DNA from: Micrasema longulum
Lineage: Eukaryota > Arthropoda > Insecta > Trichoptera > Brachycentridae
Assembly (NCBI GenBank): GCA_022494885.1
Contig: JAGVSM010001125.1
Span: 1-64,000 of the forward strand
Direction of reading: 5' to 3'
DNA: 64,000 nt
Shown one piece after another: positions 10,090 to 21,479 of this stretch; the stretch's first letter is position 1, and every line of letters begins with the position of its first letter. A model generated the notes under the pieces. That model was not told the DNA's origin, searched no databases, and was given only the letters and a program-made list of their open reading frames with translations. The position numbers were made by a program, and so were the translations under genes.

Positions 10090-11110
10090 ATATATCTCTT
10101 TTTTTTTTTTTAATTATGAATTCGTATTTTTTGTAATCTTCAATTGGACATTTTCACACCCGATTTGGAAAGTATAATTTGTATAACTATGCTAAATGGT
10201 AATACAAAAAATATGTATCCTTGCTACGCGAAGAATGAATGTCCGCTAATTCAGCAACACATATGTATAAGAGAGAATATCTATATAAAACTAATTAATG
10301 TACAATGAAAACGGAGTATTCTCTGTTTATGATCGTCTTCATCTAACATGGCTCAGCCTGTTCTAAGATGAAGATTTTTTATCTTTAGAGCATAAGTAGT
10401 CCTATACTAATAAAACAATAACATAAAAAAGAAAAACTAAAACTGCTTAGTTATAAATGCCTAGCTAATCAAATGTAAGAAATTAAAAATCGTTCTTATA
10501 CAAATATAAAGTTCATATATGTGCCAAGAATACATGTAACTTAAACATAAATAATATTGTATAATATATAATAAAAAATAATATAAAGCAACGAAATATA
10601 TAAAAATATAAATAATTTGTGTACCAATCATATAAAGTACTACGTGTTTTAATTTACATGTATTTTTCAAAAAAACCTCTCGCTACACTATTTATATATG
10701 CAGTTACTTTTATTTTAAAATTTGTTTTACATTTTGAGTCTTTTATATTGATAAGTTTTTTTATAATTTTATCAAAATCATTAACTATCCATAGTAAAAA
10801 ACTCCAGTTTTATCAAGAAGTATCAACAAAAAACATCAATATTAATTAGTTATTGTACATTTTGAGTCCATTCCAAATCGGGATTGGCCTATTCTTGTTT
10901 TGGCTCTTTGTTGGTAGTAGTCTTGCGACGAAGATAGAATTCATAACGAGGAAGACAGAAACGCTGTTCTGCGGCGGGTGTTGTTTAAAACAGATTTAGT
11001 CTTCAGTTGGTTGATGATAGTGATGGGGGACGCACGCGCGTAACATGAGCGGCGTATTTACGCTTTTAAATTTATTTTGCTATAACAGGGCTTAATTATA
11101 TGTTAATTCA
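10090..11110 (+). repeat. Dispersed non-coding repeat, long copy
   Basis: Segments of this about 1 kb stretch recur at 42010-42275 (AAAACGGAGT.TTCTCTGTTT, AAATCTCTCGCTACACTATT) and at 52190-52575 (TTTTTTGTAATCTTCAA, GAAGACAGA.A.GC). No reading frame with recognisable content is present. The element class is unknown. Confidence 0.5.
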
Positions 11111-11278
11111 CATAAATTACGAAAAAGGAATCATTAAACAGTATGTCTTCATTTTTTTTTTCCAACGTCTGAACTTTAGAATGATCTGTCTTTTACTAGT
11201 GGTAACACGATGTTACATCACCGCGCGCAAAGGGATTATTTACCACAATCTAAAGGTGCCAATTTAATGATTAAATTT

Positions 11279-11690
11279 GTTAACATATTACGACAGAGAT
11301 GACGAACATTTAAGAGACGGCAATATAGAAGTCTAGGTTTGTAAAGTGGCCACTTAAACCAGTCATTGACAGGTCATAAGCCTTGTAGATGCCTAGACTT
11401 CTATACTGCCTTCTCTTAAATGTTCTTCATCTCTGTTGTAATATGTTAATATAAACAGCTCCCCAGGGAGTTGAATCCAGCCCTTGTCTACAAAAATTTG
11501 AACAAACTCAAAATATTGTTGATAAATCCACCTAATCCATGAAGAAGTAAAGAAATTGAAAAACTAACATTTTCAGGCGTTGCCTACTATGTAGGTGATA
11601 TAATTTAATTAGATGAATCTCACCCGCATAAATAAAGGTTTCAGCTCTTTAAAACAAACATCAACAGATGATTTTAATAAAACTATCAAT
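11279..11690. repeat. Fold-back repeat copy with about 58 nt inverted arms
   Basis: TTAACATATTACGACAGAGA... (11279-11337) is complementary to 11391-11449, with ACTTCTATACTGCCTTCTCT in the right arm. The loop contains GTGGCCACTTAAACCAG. The remaining part, to 11690, is the longer family body (GGCGTTGCCTACTATGTAGG, GGTTTCAGCTCTTT). Confidence 0.75.
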
Positions 11691-11744
11691 ATAAACGCCA
11701 ATATCAATGTATAAAAAAATATCAATTATAAAAAAAAGGAAATT

Positions 11745-11895
11745 GGCGTTATTATAGAAATATTTCAATTTTGGTGACCATTTTCAACAAGTTTTAAATA
11801 ACTCACTATTACAAAATGGAAATCAATCTGGGGTTTGAACCTCGGACCTCTAATCCGTGAGTCCGCAACACTAGCCACGGGACCACCACCCGATT
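11745..11895 (-). mobile_element. tRNA-derived SINE (family 2), inverted copy
   Basis: The reverse complement carries GGTGGTGGTCCCGTGGCTAG, the B-box-like AGGTTCAAACCCC and the body phrase AATAGTGAGTTATTTAAAAC shared with 7346-7550. Confidence 0.65.
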
Positions 11896-12323
11896 AAAAT
11901 AATAAAGTAAAAAGAAAAAAGATTTTTATGATAATTATATCTAAATCATTATTTAAATTTAGCGAGTACTCTCGGGTAAAAATCCTGCCAAAGAAAATTG
12001 ACTGGAAATCAGTCGGTCTCATGGTGTACTGGGTATTGCATTGGCCAGGCATTAAATAAACAAATAATTGGAAAATAATAAATATCGATCGTCCGTATAT
12101 TTTATCATGCCGTGTAGATTTTTGGCGCGGTGTGAAATGGGCCAATAATTCAATATCACGCAGTAAGTTCGTGGTTTTCCCGTGAAAAGCGGTCCAGTCT
12201 CCGTGAATGTATTTTTAACACTTAAAAACATCCAGCTTATGTCTGGATGATTCGCTTCTAATTTTTTTATATTTTTTTTTATTTAAAATTTTCATTGATA
12301 AACCCTTACGGGTTACATACATT

Positions 12324-13297
12324 CAGCGTTGCCAGATCTACCGATTTTTCGGTAGATCTACCGGTTTTGGGAGCAATCTACCGATCTACCGAATTCGATT
12401 TAAATTCTACCGATTTTTATACATTTCCTTGTTTTTTTCCACTGAACAAAATTTCAATGAAAAATAAAACGAATTCATATTATAATAATTTATTGCTTGT
12501 TTGCTTACTTCTATTGCCATCAGTTGCTTATTTAAAAAACGTACATAAGTATACAATGAATGATATATTAACTATGGAATTGGCTAGTATTGTTGAATAT
12601 AATATGGTAAAATAAATCATGGCATAGAATTTCATGACATTATTGAAAAATGTAAATATGTCTTTTTTATGAAGTGAAATGTAGAGGGATCACTTTTCAT
12701 TTGAAAATAATATAAATGGTTTTATCTTCAGTTAAATATCTATTTAAATTTAGTTGATCATTGTTTTAATAATTTGTTCAGTACTTCAGCAATTAGCAGT
12801 TTTTATTAAGTTTTAAATTGAACTGAAAGAACTTTAAAAAGTTAATTATTTCTTTGTTTGACAATAAAAATACTATATATTTTGATAAAATTGTGTCATT
12901 CATTCGATAAAATAATATTTTGAATTTTAATATATGTATTATATTTTTATTTTTTATAAGAACCAACTCAAATATTCATTTTCTTGAATGAATATTTGAG
13001 TATTGAAATGAAATATTGTATTTACATTTTTCTGTAAGAAAAAGAAGACATTATAAATCGCTATATTTTGGTGATTCACTTATTGCGGTCCTTTTGGTTT
13101 TCAATTGTTCATTTACCAAGCGTTTTCAACTATTTAAAGCAACGGCCTTAGGCAAACGGCGCTTTAATTTCGAACAACTGTCAAATTTATTTTTGCCCCC
13201 CTCCTCCCTTCCTACCCCCTCTCCCGAATCTACCGAAATCTACCGATTTATTTTTCTGAACCTACCTTTTTTCGCTTGATCGGGTCTAGCAACGCTG
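12324..13297. mobile_element. Non-autonomous hAT element with 8 bp target duplication
   Basis: The left end CAGCGTTGCCAGATC and the inverted right end CAGCGTTGCTAGACC match at 13 of 15 positions. Both ends are flanked by CATACATT (12316-12323 and 13298-13305), a perfect 8 bp duplication. CAGxG termini plus an 8 bp duplication define hAT-superfamily transposons. The 974 bp interior has clusters of CTACCGAT near both ends but no transposase. It inserted into a minus-strand LINE tail (12270-12323 and 13306-13620). Confidence 0.85.
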
Positions 13298-13305
13298 CAT
13301 ACATT

Positions 13306-13620
13306 CAACAAAATATTTTTACTTTTAATATTCACATTCTACTGGTAATAATAATATTTTTAACGTATTTTGTAAAGGTTGTCCGAGTCCTTTGTTTAAT
13401 TTTGTCTGGTAGTTTATTGTATAATTTCAGTCCATGGTTTATTAGTCTCGATTGTCGTTTTTTCGTTTTAAAAGATTGTACATGATATTTTTCACGTTTT
13501 TGTGTTCACGTTTACTACAGTTTTTTTCAAGCTTAAATTCTTCGTCTACAATTACATCAATGGCTAATTTATGAATCAATTTTAATTTTAATAGCCCGAT
13601 ACTTTACGAATCTGGACATG
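13306..13620 (-). mobile_element. LINE polyprotein C-terminal fragment split by the hAT element
   Basis: The minus strand reads LIHKLAIDVIVDEEFKLEKN, KREHKNVKNIMYNLLKRKN, NHGLKLYNKLPDKIK. The last block is the usual LINE ending. The shared 3'UTR phrase 'AACCCKTWxGGGTTACAT' occurs at 12300 and at 1655, linking this copy to the LINE at 1690-2595. Confidence 0.55.
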
Positions 13621-14320
13621 GAGGGGGAGATTTAGCAAAATGTAAACTCTCGCCTTTCACACAATAGCCGGGTTCTTCATTGACCTAGGTTTGGAGGGCG
13701 AGAACTGTTCACGGGGACGCGTCACAATATATCGTCACAGGTCGCGGTGACGTTAGGACCTTGCAAAGCACTGACCCCTGCCTCTAAAAATAAGAATGCG
13801 GTGGCTGATGGTCAGGCTGATGTTGGACACAATTAAACAATGGCTTGTGAATGCGAATTTTCTTTATATTTATCTTTATGCATACAAGAGTACAATTGAA
13901 AATATTATTTATTACTGTTGAAACAGCTGAAAAAGTAATATTTTTACAAAAAAATGATATGTTGACTTACATCATTATTTATTATTTATTATTTAATATA
14001 CCAAGGCCTTACACGGTTATGTTCAATAGTCTATTAAATATAATCGTCTTTTCTGTATAAACAATAGAACATTCTAATCAAATATGTTTCGAAACATGTT
14101 ACCAGCAAACAAATTTCAAATTTTCTTAGACATTTCGTACAGAAAAATCAATTTTATTTTATGGATAACGAGCTGAACCCGGCAATGCTTTGCTATTGCT
14201 AGATTTGAGTTCTTGCTAAATTGATTAAATAAACACAATCGAAAGTTTGATATCAATTATAGTATTTAGTCCAAATTAGATAATATGTACGTGTACTAAC
14301 TACTAACTAAAAAATACTTC
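13621..14320. other. Interval with no recognisable gene
   Basis: AT-rich except for a GC-richer patch at about 13660-13780. I saw only short frames without conserved motifs and no clear repeat match inside the window. Confidence 0.4.
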
Positions 14321-14327
14321 CCTTTCA

Positions 14328-15150
14328 ATGGTTTCGTCAATAAATGATCTTGGCATTACTTTAGATAGTAAACTCTCCTATCGCGAACACATTGATAATA
14401 TTCTAAACAAATCTCTCAAACTTCTCGGTTTTATCAATAGAGTGACGGCGGACTTCAAAAATATTAATACCATCAAAACACTTTATTGCTCACTAGTTCG
14501 ACCCCATCTAGAATACGCTTCTCCTATTTGGTCTCCATTCTACAGGACTCATATTGACCATATCGAGTCTGTTCAACACCGTTTTCTAAGAAAAGGGCAT
14601 GGTTGCTCGGATTACAAAGGGGTCATTATTCCTATTTTGAAATAGAGCAATCTCTTAATCTGTCTTCATTGGAGAGACGTAGAACTGAGATGGACTTTAT
14701 ATGCATTTCCAAAATACTTAATGTTTTAAGTGATGTCCCATCTCTGTTGCAATCAATTTCTTTTCATGTTCCCAACCGTGTCACCAGAAGTCAAAATCTG
14801 CTATTTATAAAATCTTCTAAAAGCAACTTTGGTTTTTATGCCCTAATGTCCAGAATGTGTAGATTAGTCAATTCATCACACAACTTGGATTTTTTTGGGA
14901 TAGATCTTCCGGCTTTTCGTAGATCTCTTCGCGACTAAACAGTGTGGGATGAAGTTGGATTCTCATGGTATAGCTCAAAGTTGTAGGTCTTTCGTTTTTT
15001 TTAATATATGGTATACAATTATTGTTTTGCCCTTGTTTGTCTTTGCTAAATAGTTTTATGTTCTTTTTGTTCAGTTTCTTGCATTTATGATTCTTCATGT
15101 AACTGTTGTAATTGGCTTAGGCCGTATATAAAATAAATAAATAAAATACT
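14328..15150 (+). mobile_element. LINE RT C-terminal half with TAAA tail
   Basis: Reads DLGITLDSKLSYREHIDNIL, NTIKTLYCSLVRPHLEYASP, IWSPFYRTHIDHIESVQHRF. After one frameshift near 14600 it continues ERRRTEMDFICISKILNVLS, VPNRVTRSQNLLF, MCRLVNSSHNLDFF. The 3'UTR ends in ATAAAATAAATAAATAAA at about 15135. It is a CR1/Jockey-like element and a close relative of 8840-9355. Confidence 0.8.
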
Positions 15151-15499
15151 TCGGTTTAGATAAATTGTGAGGACAGAGAAATTTGATAAATAGGTGTTCG
15201 AACATTATTTTCCTGTCACTGTCTTGCAGATGCCTTCCCAATAGTGTGCGAAAAAGACAACTGCATGTCAGACCTTTTGTTAGAATAGACAAAATCGACT
15301 TTTCGCTCTACCGTTTTCCGCGCGTCAAAACTGGACAGTTTTTGTTTTTTTTTTAGACAGAGTATCAGAATAAAATTGCGCTAGGCGCCTGAAAACAGCA
15401 AATAAAACTGTGCTTTTGAACAGGTTTGAATGGTTCTAGTTCCCATAAAAAAAAAAACGAAACAAATACAGTCACTCCAATTGTAAATATCTATGTGTA

Positions 15500-16140
15500 A
15501 AAAAGAGCTCTGCGCTGGTTTGTACACGTAGAGCGAATGGACAACGAAAGGACGGCTAAAAATATTTACAGTGCGAATGGTCATGGATGCAGAAATAGAG
15601 GAAGACCGAGAAAGACATGGCATGACCAAATCCAACAAATACTTCAATCGAGAGTTTATATATGAATAGTAGCTTAGGTGTAAACATTTTAATTTTTCAT
15701 ATATTTTCTTGTATTTAAAAAATAAATTTATAAATTATTATTTGTATAAACATGTTTATTCTGATCTTTCCGGCTGTTAATTTTTATCTGTTATTCATTG
15801 TTTTTATAAATGTAAATAATATTATTAAGTCAGTATAAATATAATCTTCACCAACAAGCTACAAAAAGTGGCTTGGTGGAATTTTAGTTTTAGTAAAAAT
15901 ATAACAAGTGAATTTTTTTTTTAATTGTAAAAATGTATAATTATACTATTTAAATAAAATAAAAAAAAACTAAAAGATAGATATGCCAAAAGTCTGAATA
16001 ATCGGCGCGCGTGCATGAGAAGATCTATAAATTTGGAGGAAGCGAGATCTGAATGCAAAGATAAAGTGATGTGACGTTAATCCTCTCTCTCTATATTTAC
16101 GGGGAAACGGCGTGATAGTTTGTTGTTGTTGTTATTGAAA
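15500..16140 (+). mobile_element. RTE-like LINE copy split by a second LINE tail
   Basis: 15508-15657 reads RWFVHVERMDNERTAKNIY and RNRGRPRKTWHDQIQQIL, the RTE-like family of 6255 and 21480. The 3' end resumes at about 16005 (CATGAGAAGATCTATAAATT) and finishes GGGGAAACGGCGTGATAGTT plus (GTT)n at 16118-16133. The intervening 15660-15975 matches the LINE tail at 47735-48045 (GAATAGTAGCTTAGGTGTAA, CTTTCCGGCTGTTAAT), so it was inserted later. Confidence 0.75.
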
Positions 16141-16309
16141 TACCATAATTCAGAGAGAAAATACGTGAATACGTTTGTATGAAGAAAAGTCGGACCGCGT
16201 TTTCTCTTAAGATTAAACATAATTAAGTGTACATACAAAACTTTACTAAAAAATATTTAGTAAAAGCCGTTCGGATAAACGTAAAAATATGTTGAAACTT
16301 TTCGTTGGT

Positions 16310-17570
16310 AAATAGGTACCTACGTATTCGTAATTCGGGTTTTCGTTGGATTTATGAGAAGTCCATTTTTTGATTCGTGGAGAGATATGCTCGAGTGCAA
16401 GTGACATTTCTTTATGTGCTTTAACAATGCCATTAGGTTCGAAATGAAGATATAATTGAAGTCATGCAAAAAGCAGCTAGTCCACCATTTGAAAAAAATA
16501 TATATCGGTGGTATCGGGTCCAGTAAAGTCAATTCTATGTTTTGCTAAAAAGAGCCAGGTCGCTTTTATATAAAAAACTGTGATAATTTCCTTCTAAAAA
16601 TAATGTTGATCTCAAAAACGGCATTTCTCAATTTGAAACACCCACAGTTCTAGAAAAATCTTACGGTACTTTGAAACTTCTACTTAAACTAGTCAAATAC
16701 ATAATTCAATATTTTTTAATATAAAAAAAACTAGTGTATTACTAGTGTATTATTTATATATCATTTGAAAAAGGCAAAAACATTCAGACTGTTGTGTAGA
16801 TTTGATTATTCACACTTTTTACAAAAGTGCCATTATATCAGTGTCGCTTTTCTATGGCTGGCTGCTTCCTGCATTACTACGTTCAATTGCAAATCATCGG
16901 CATATAAATGGTGCGAACAGGGGAGGTTGTTATTGGATTGATAAAAAGGGAAAATAATAGTGGAGAAAGTACCCTCCCTTGTGGCACACCGACGGTAAGA
17001 TCAATTTATTTTTAAATGGCATCTGCCATTTTAACACATTGCTGACGGCCACGCAAATACATTAAGAACCAATTTATCGCGTAAAGAGATAGAAGGACTT
17101 AAGTCTGGCAAGAAGCAGGTCAAAATCAACAGAGTTAAAAGCACTTCGAAAATCAAGTCGGACCAAAAGCGTTAGACGTTAATTATTTATTGCTTGTCTA
17201 ATATCGTTATTTTAACTAAGACGGAAGTAGTGTTTTGTCCAGCCCGAAAACCAGATTGCAGGGGATCAAGTTGATTATGGAGTGTCAGATAACAATGAAT
17301 TAGTTTGTGGGCTATACGTTCAATAAAAATGATAGGCCAAACGCAGATGTGTCTATAATCTTTTTTGGATGCTGGGGAGCCGTTTTTAGGAAGTGGAATG
17401 ATGTAAGCAGATTTTTATTGGGTTGGAAAGTAGCCAGATATGAAGGAAAAATTAATAATATTAGTAATAATGGATAAAATAAAAGGCAAAGGCTTCCTAC
17501 AAGTCAACAAAAAATTAATTGAGGGTATGAGAATCAAACTTAAAAATCTCCATTGAAGGAAGTACTAAGA
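16310..17570 (-). mobile_element. Degenerate Jockey-like LINE reverse transcriptase
   Basis: Reading the minus strand from about 17440: SAYIIPLPKNGSPASKKDYR, HKLIHCYLTLHNQLDPLQSG, FRAGQNTTSVLVK. The catalytic box HLYADDLQLN is near 16890, and further on is KNGLLINPTKTRI (16320-16360). The block order K..IIPLPK, FR.G..TT, YADD, GL.iNP.KT is that of Jockey-clade RT. Many stops and shifts make it non-functional. Confidence 0.75.
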
Positions 17571-17967
17571 TATTTGAAAAAAAATAATGGAGAATGCTAA
17601 GTTTGCGGTGTCAAGTAGTATAATTGAATTCCGTTTTTGCGAGATGGTTTTTAATTACGCTATTATTTAGGTAGGTAGGTTTTTAAATATAGTTTATTTT
17701 TTGGCGTCAATAACTAATTTTCTGTTTTTGGTAAAGATTTCTTAGTTTGCTTCTAATACCCTCAATTACATAAATGTCCAATTAACCCGTCTTTTAAAAG
17801 TTATAAACTATTTTAATTGGAATTCCACGGTGAAAGGATTTTTAACACAATAATATTTTTTGTCAATAATTATAACACTAAGAGTTATAAAATCAAAACT
17901 ACTTCCCTTTGATGGAAATGGACATAACGATTATTGTGTATCAAAACCAATATTCTTTTTTTTTCAG

Positions 17968-18495
17968 GGATGTTCTTACTGCAGTCCATCAATCATTGGT
18001 GATTTATTTAACAAGCTGTCGCCGACAACTCCAACCACATCAACTACTTCGACAACACCGACGACTACTACCACATCCACAACCACGACTACTACCACAA
18101 CAACGACTACCACCACAACGACTACCACCACCACGACAACGACTACTCCTGCTCCAAAAACAACCACAAAACCAACTCATGCGCCAATCATAGCAACGCT
18201 CCTCAAGGGAATTTTCGAGCCGAAGACCAAAGCGCCGACTCCGTCATCCACCGTGGCAACAACTACTCCTGCCCCGAAAACAACCACAGAAGCAACTAAA
18301 GCACCGGTCCCGACAACGCCCATTGAGCCGAAGACTAAACCGCCGACTTTTCTAACCAAACTTGGTGACGCAGTCAAGAAAATTATTGAAAAAAAGACGA
18401 CTCTTCCTCCGACCAAACCTCCGACTAAACCTCCGACCAAACCTCCGACAATCCTAGACAAAGTTGAAGGAATGTTTGCAAATATACTCCACTAA
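17968..18495 (+). CDS. Thr/Pro-rich mucin-like terminal exon
   Basis: A textbook acceptor (poly-T then TTTTCAG, 17955-17967) precedes a 175-codon frame beginning GCSYCSPSIIGDLFNKL. Next come an almost pure Thr tract of about 40 residues, the repeats TTTPAPKTTT and PTKPPTKPPT, and an amphipathic end ILDKVEGMFANILH. Thr codons are mixed (ACA/ACC/ACG/ACT), so the tract is more than one slipped triplet. This suits the secreted, O-glycosylated mucin, salivary or glue-protein type. No ATG fits upstream in this frame, so at least one 5' exon with a signal peptide is missing. The stop TAA (18493-18495) overlaps an AATAAA signal. Confidence 0.6.
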   Translation, partial: GCSYCSPSIIGDLFNKLSPTTPTTSTTSTTPTTTTTSTTTTTTTTTTTTTTTTTTTTTTTPAPKTTTKPTHAPIIATLLKGIFEPKTKAPTPSSTVATTTPAPKTTTEATKAPVPTTPIEPKTKPPTFLTKLGDAVKKIIEKKTTLPPTKPPTKPPTKPPTILDKVEGMFANILH

Positions 18496-18499
18496 TAAA
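18494..18499 (+). terminator. Poly(A) signal AATAAA overlapping the stop codon
   Basis: The string CACTAATAAAAC places the TAA stop at 18493-18495 and AATAAA at 18494-18499. If it is used, the 3'UTR would be only a few tens of nucleotides. Confidence 0.5.
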
Positions 18500-18699
18500 A
18501 CTGTTTTATACATTAATACTTTAGTTTATTTTTGCCCAAAGAACACGCCTTGTCCCGTCGCATAATAAACAGACAAGTTATTTCCTTTTTTTTATATATA
18601 TATATTTTTTTTTAAATATATTAAATTTACTTCAACGAAAAACTTTATTTGGTTATTTTATGTAAGGATCGGTGGGATGTTTCGAATGTGACCTGTTTC

Positions 18700-18960
18700 A
18701 AGAGCTTCTCCGCATTTTCTCTAGTGACGAGGAAACCACAGAAAACTCGTCAATTCGTAATTCGTCAACAAATCTTCCGATCCACTTGAAGAGTGTTCGG
18801 CATTTGGTGTCCCGCTATCATTGATACCTTTTATTGCCTTTACTTTATCTGTCATGTATAATGTTACCTCTCTTGACAAGTCCTTATGACTAATTACTAC
18901 ATGCACATCGTGTAAATCCTCATTTAGACTTCCGCATCACGCCTCTAAACCGCGATAAAC
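18700..18960 (-). mobile_element. LINE C-terminal (post-RT) fragment
   Basis: Homologous to 46390-46720: both share CCACTxGAxxAGTGTTCGGCAT and the following spacing. The minus-strand reading includes SREVTLYMTDKVKAIKGIND. Decayed, and too short to place in a clade alone. A (TA)n/T-rich stretch precedes it at 18590-18620. Confidence 0.5.
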
Positions 18961-19361
18961 TTCAAACCTCGGTTGAGGGCCAAAAGTAGTATGGAATATA
19001 TTTTTTTTAATTTTCACGTTCAATGTGATCAAAAATGCAACTTTTTAGACCCCTTTCACTTTCATGTCTAATAAAATAAAAAACTTCATACATCACCCTA
19101 ATATACATAGGTTTTTTTGTAGTGTTTAATGCCGGGATTATCAGAATTATCATTGACAAATACCTACAGAACAGCACACGACCGTTCCAGATGGAGGGAG
19201 ACTGTCCACAGATGAGCCATGGCTGGGGTGCTATTCTGAATCTACTCGATCCCCTAGAGAGTGGTTAATTTATGCATGCACCTAAACTTTGTTTCATTTA
19301 TAGCCACACTGATGATTAAACGTCTAACAAATACGAATACGTAAAAAAATATTTTTTTTAA

Positions 19362-19880
19362 TCATTTGTTGCAACAGGAAGGAAAAACTTTTTTGAGAAG
19401 GGAATATGGGAGTCTAGGCATTTACAGGGCTTATGACCAGTCATTGACTGGTTTTAGTGGCCACTTTACACACTCTGTAACATTCAAATATGAACAACTC
19501 CCTAGAGAGGAAATCCAGCCAGTCTGCAAGCATTTGGACATACTCAAACATTGTTGAATTAAATGCCTGGTAAAAGAAGAAGTTTAAAAATGTTGAAACT
19601 GTTTTCAGGCGTTGCCTTGTAGGTGATTTGGCGCAGCCGGATGAATCTCACCCACATAATAAAGGTTTCAGCTCTGTTACTTCACAAAAGTCAACAGATG
19701 GAAGAGTTGAGGAAATGTGGATGTTTAAACATGGGCAGAATGGAGAATGTTACACAGTGTGTAAAGTGGCCTCTTAAACCAGCCAATGACAGGTCATAAG
19801 CCCTGTAAATGCCTAGACTCCAATATTCACTTATTTAAGGTATTCTCCATCCCTGTTGTAATTTGTTAATATTTCAAAGT
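19362..19880. repeat. Dispersed fold-back repeat copy
   Basis: Begins GTTGCAACAGGAAGGAAAAA in one orientation and ends CATCCCTGTTGTAATTTGTT in the other. The internal landmarks GGGCTTATGACCAGTCATTG and GTTACACAGTGTGTAAAGTG occur as an inverted pair. The open frame inside has no conserved domain. Confidence 0.7.
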
Positions 19881-20131
19881 AATTATACAATTACAAAATA
19901 CATTTACCAATCAAATTATAACCATTTTAACTTTATCTCCTAAAGTTGATTTGCTCTTTTTAATAAAAATATGTTGGTCACTTTATTTTTTAAGTTAGGC
20001 AGAGATAAACTAAATGTCAATATCAAAATATGATGCATATTCATTCCCGGTATTCTGTAATCTAAAAATACGTGAGTTATATTGAGCTACCGTTCGACAA
20101 TTTTGACAATAAAATATCGTAAATGTTCGGC

Positions 20132-20381
20132 TTAAGCTAGGGTTTCCTAGGACAGCGGTGCCCGCATTTTAACGGCCGTAGTGAACGGTGATGCGGTAGA
20201 CAGCCGTCGTAACGTCGACTAGAGAGTGGTTTCCTAGAAAAACGGTGTTAAATAGTGTTGATAACACCGTTTTCCTAGGAAACCACACTCTAGTCGCCGT
20301 TACGACGGTTATCCACCGCATCACCGTTCACTACGGCCGTTTAAATACGGGCACCGCTGTCCTAGGGAACCCTAGCTTTAA
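20132..20381. mobile_element. Palindromic piggyBac-type MITE with TTAA ends
   Basis: The element is bounded by TTAA at 20132-20135 and 20378-20381. Its termini are GCTAGGGTTTCCTAGGACAG and the complement CTGTCCTAGGGAACCCTAGC. Arms of about 115 nt pair nearly throughout, including GGCCGTAGTGAACGGTGATG, around a short loop near 20255. TTAA-flanked hairpins are the usual form of piggyBac-derived MITEs. It sits inside a LINE fragment. Confidence 0.8.
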
Positions 20382-20997
20382 CCTAGGTGGTACATAGAAT
20401 GAAATCAACCTCAGTAGATCGGGGGTATCAAACATTGGTTTCATTATTTTATATAAAGTCGTAAGATCGGTCGATGTTCTTCGTTCTTGCAATTTAGTTA
20501 ATTTAAGAGAGTCTAGAATTTTGTTATAATTCAATTGATTACTAGAAAAACCCATCTTAAAATTAATTTATCTAAGAAACTTATTCTGAATTCTCTCAAA
20601 AGAATCTGAGTTAGTAATTTGATAAGGTGGCCATATTGGAGAATTATAATCCAGTTGGCTGGCTCCTAACTAGAGATGTGCAAAGATATTTTAATGTATT
20701 TATATTATTAAAATCTTTTCCGGTTCTAAGTACAAATCCTAATAATTTTACAGCTTTGTTAGATTTTTTAATAATGTGCTCTTTAAATAATAATTTCGAA
20801 TCGAACAAACCACCCAGATCGCTCACGGTAGAAACATCAGTATTTTTAATTTGATTTAATAAATAATGAAATAAAATAGGATTTTTAATTTTATAGAATC
20901 TCATAGCTTGAAATTAGCTTACATTGAGTTGCAATTTATTTTGTTGGCACCAGATGTTAAATTTGGACAAAATATGGGACAAAATTTTGCAATCGTT

Positions 20998-21300
20998 ATG
21001 TTTTTTGTTATCTCGCATACATACAATACTCACACACCCATACACATATACACACATCCTCACAAACCCTAAATTTATACATATACTCACCCCCACTAAC
21101 ATGTACAATAATAAAACGGATACACTCAATTTTTTGTGACTAAAACTAGTACTTAGAGTAAATATTATTGTCATAATATAAGTTATACTCATAATGTAAT
21201 TGAGACACATTTAATGTATATATTTCTTCCGACATATTGTAACTATTGTATAAATGAGATAATGTGTTATGTTTTTATGAGAAATAAAATAAAAAAATAA
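20998..21300 (+). mobile_element. LINE 3' tail inserted in an older LINE
   Basis: It carries a CACACACCCATACACA-rich segment and ends GAAATAAAATAAAAAAATAA. It interrupts the RT frame between FADDMKIF and NDCKILSHILSKF of the surrounding minus-strand LINE. A similar CACA-rich tail lies at 57540-57780. Confidence 0.55.
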
Positions 21301-21479
21301 ATCCCTTTAAATATTTTCATATCATCTGCAAATATGAGAACATGTACACTATGAAAGATATCATAAACATCATTTATAAATATTAAAAACAACACTGGAC
21401 CAAGATGCGAGCCTTGAGGTACTCCACTAACTGATTAAAATTTATATGATAATATAAAGAAAGAAAGAAAGAACTTAAA

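Noticed and set aside
17860..17967. Upstream extension of the mucin-like frame to a TTG codon
   Set aside because: There is no ATG, the segment is a T-rich intron end with a clear acceptor, and it lacks signal-peptide character.
17976..18461. Long minus-strand frames rich in Val and Gly
   Set aside because: They are the complement of the Thr/Pro-repeat exon.
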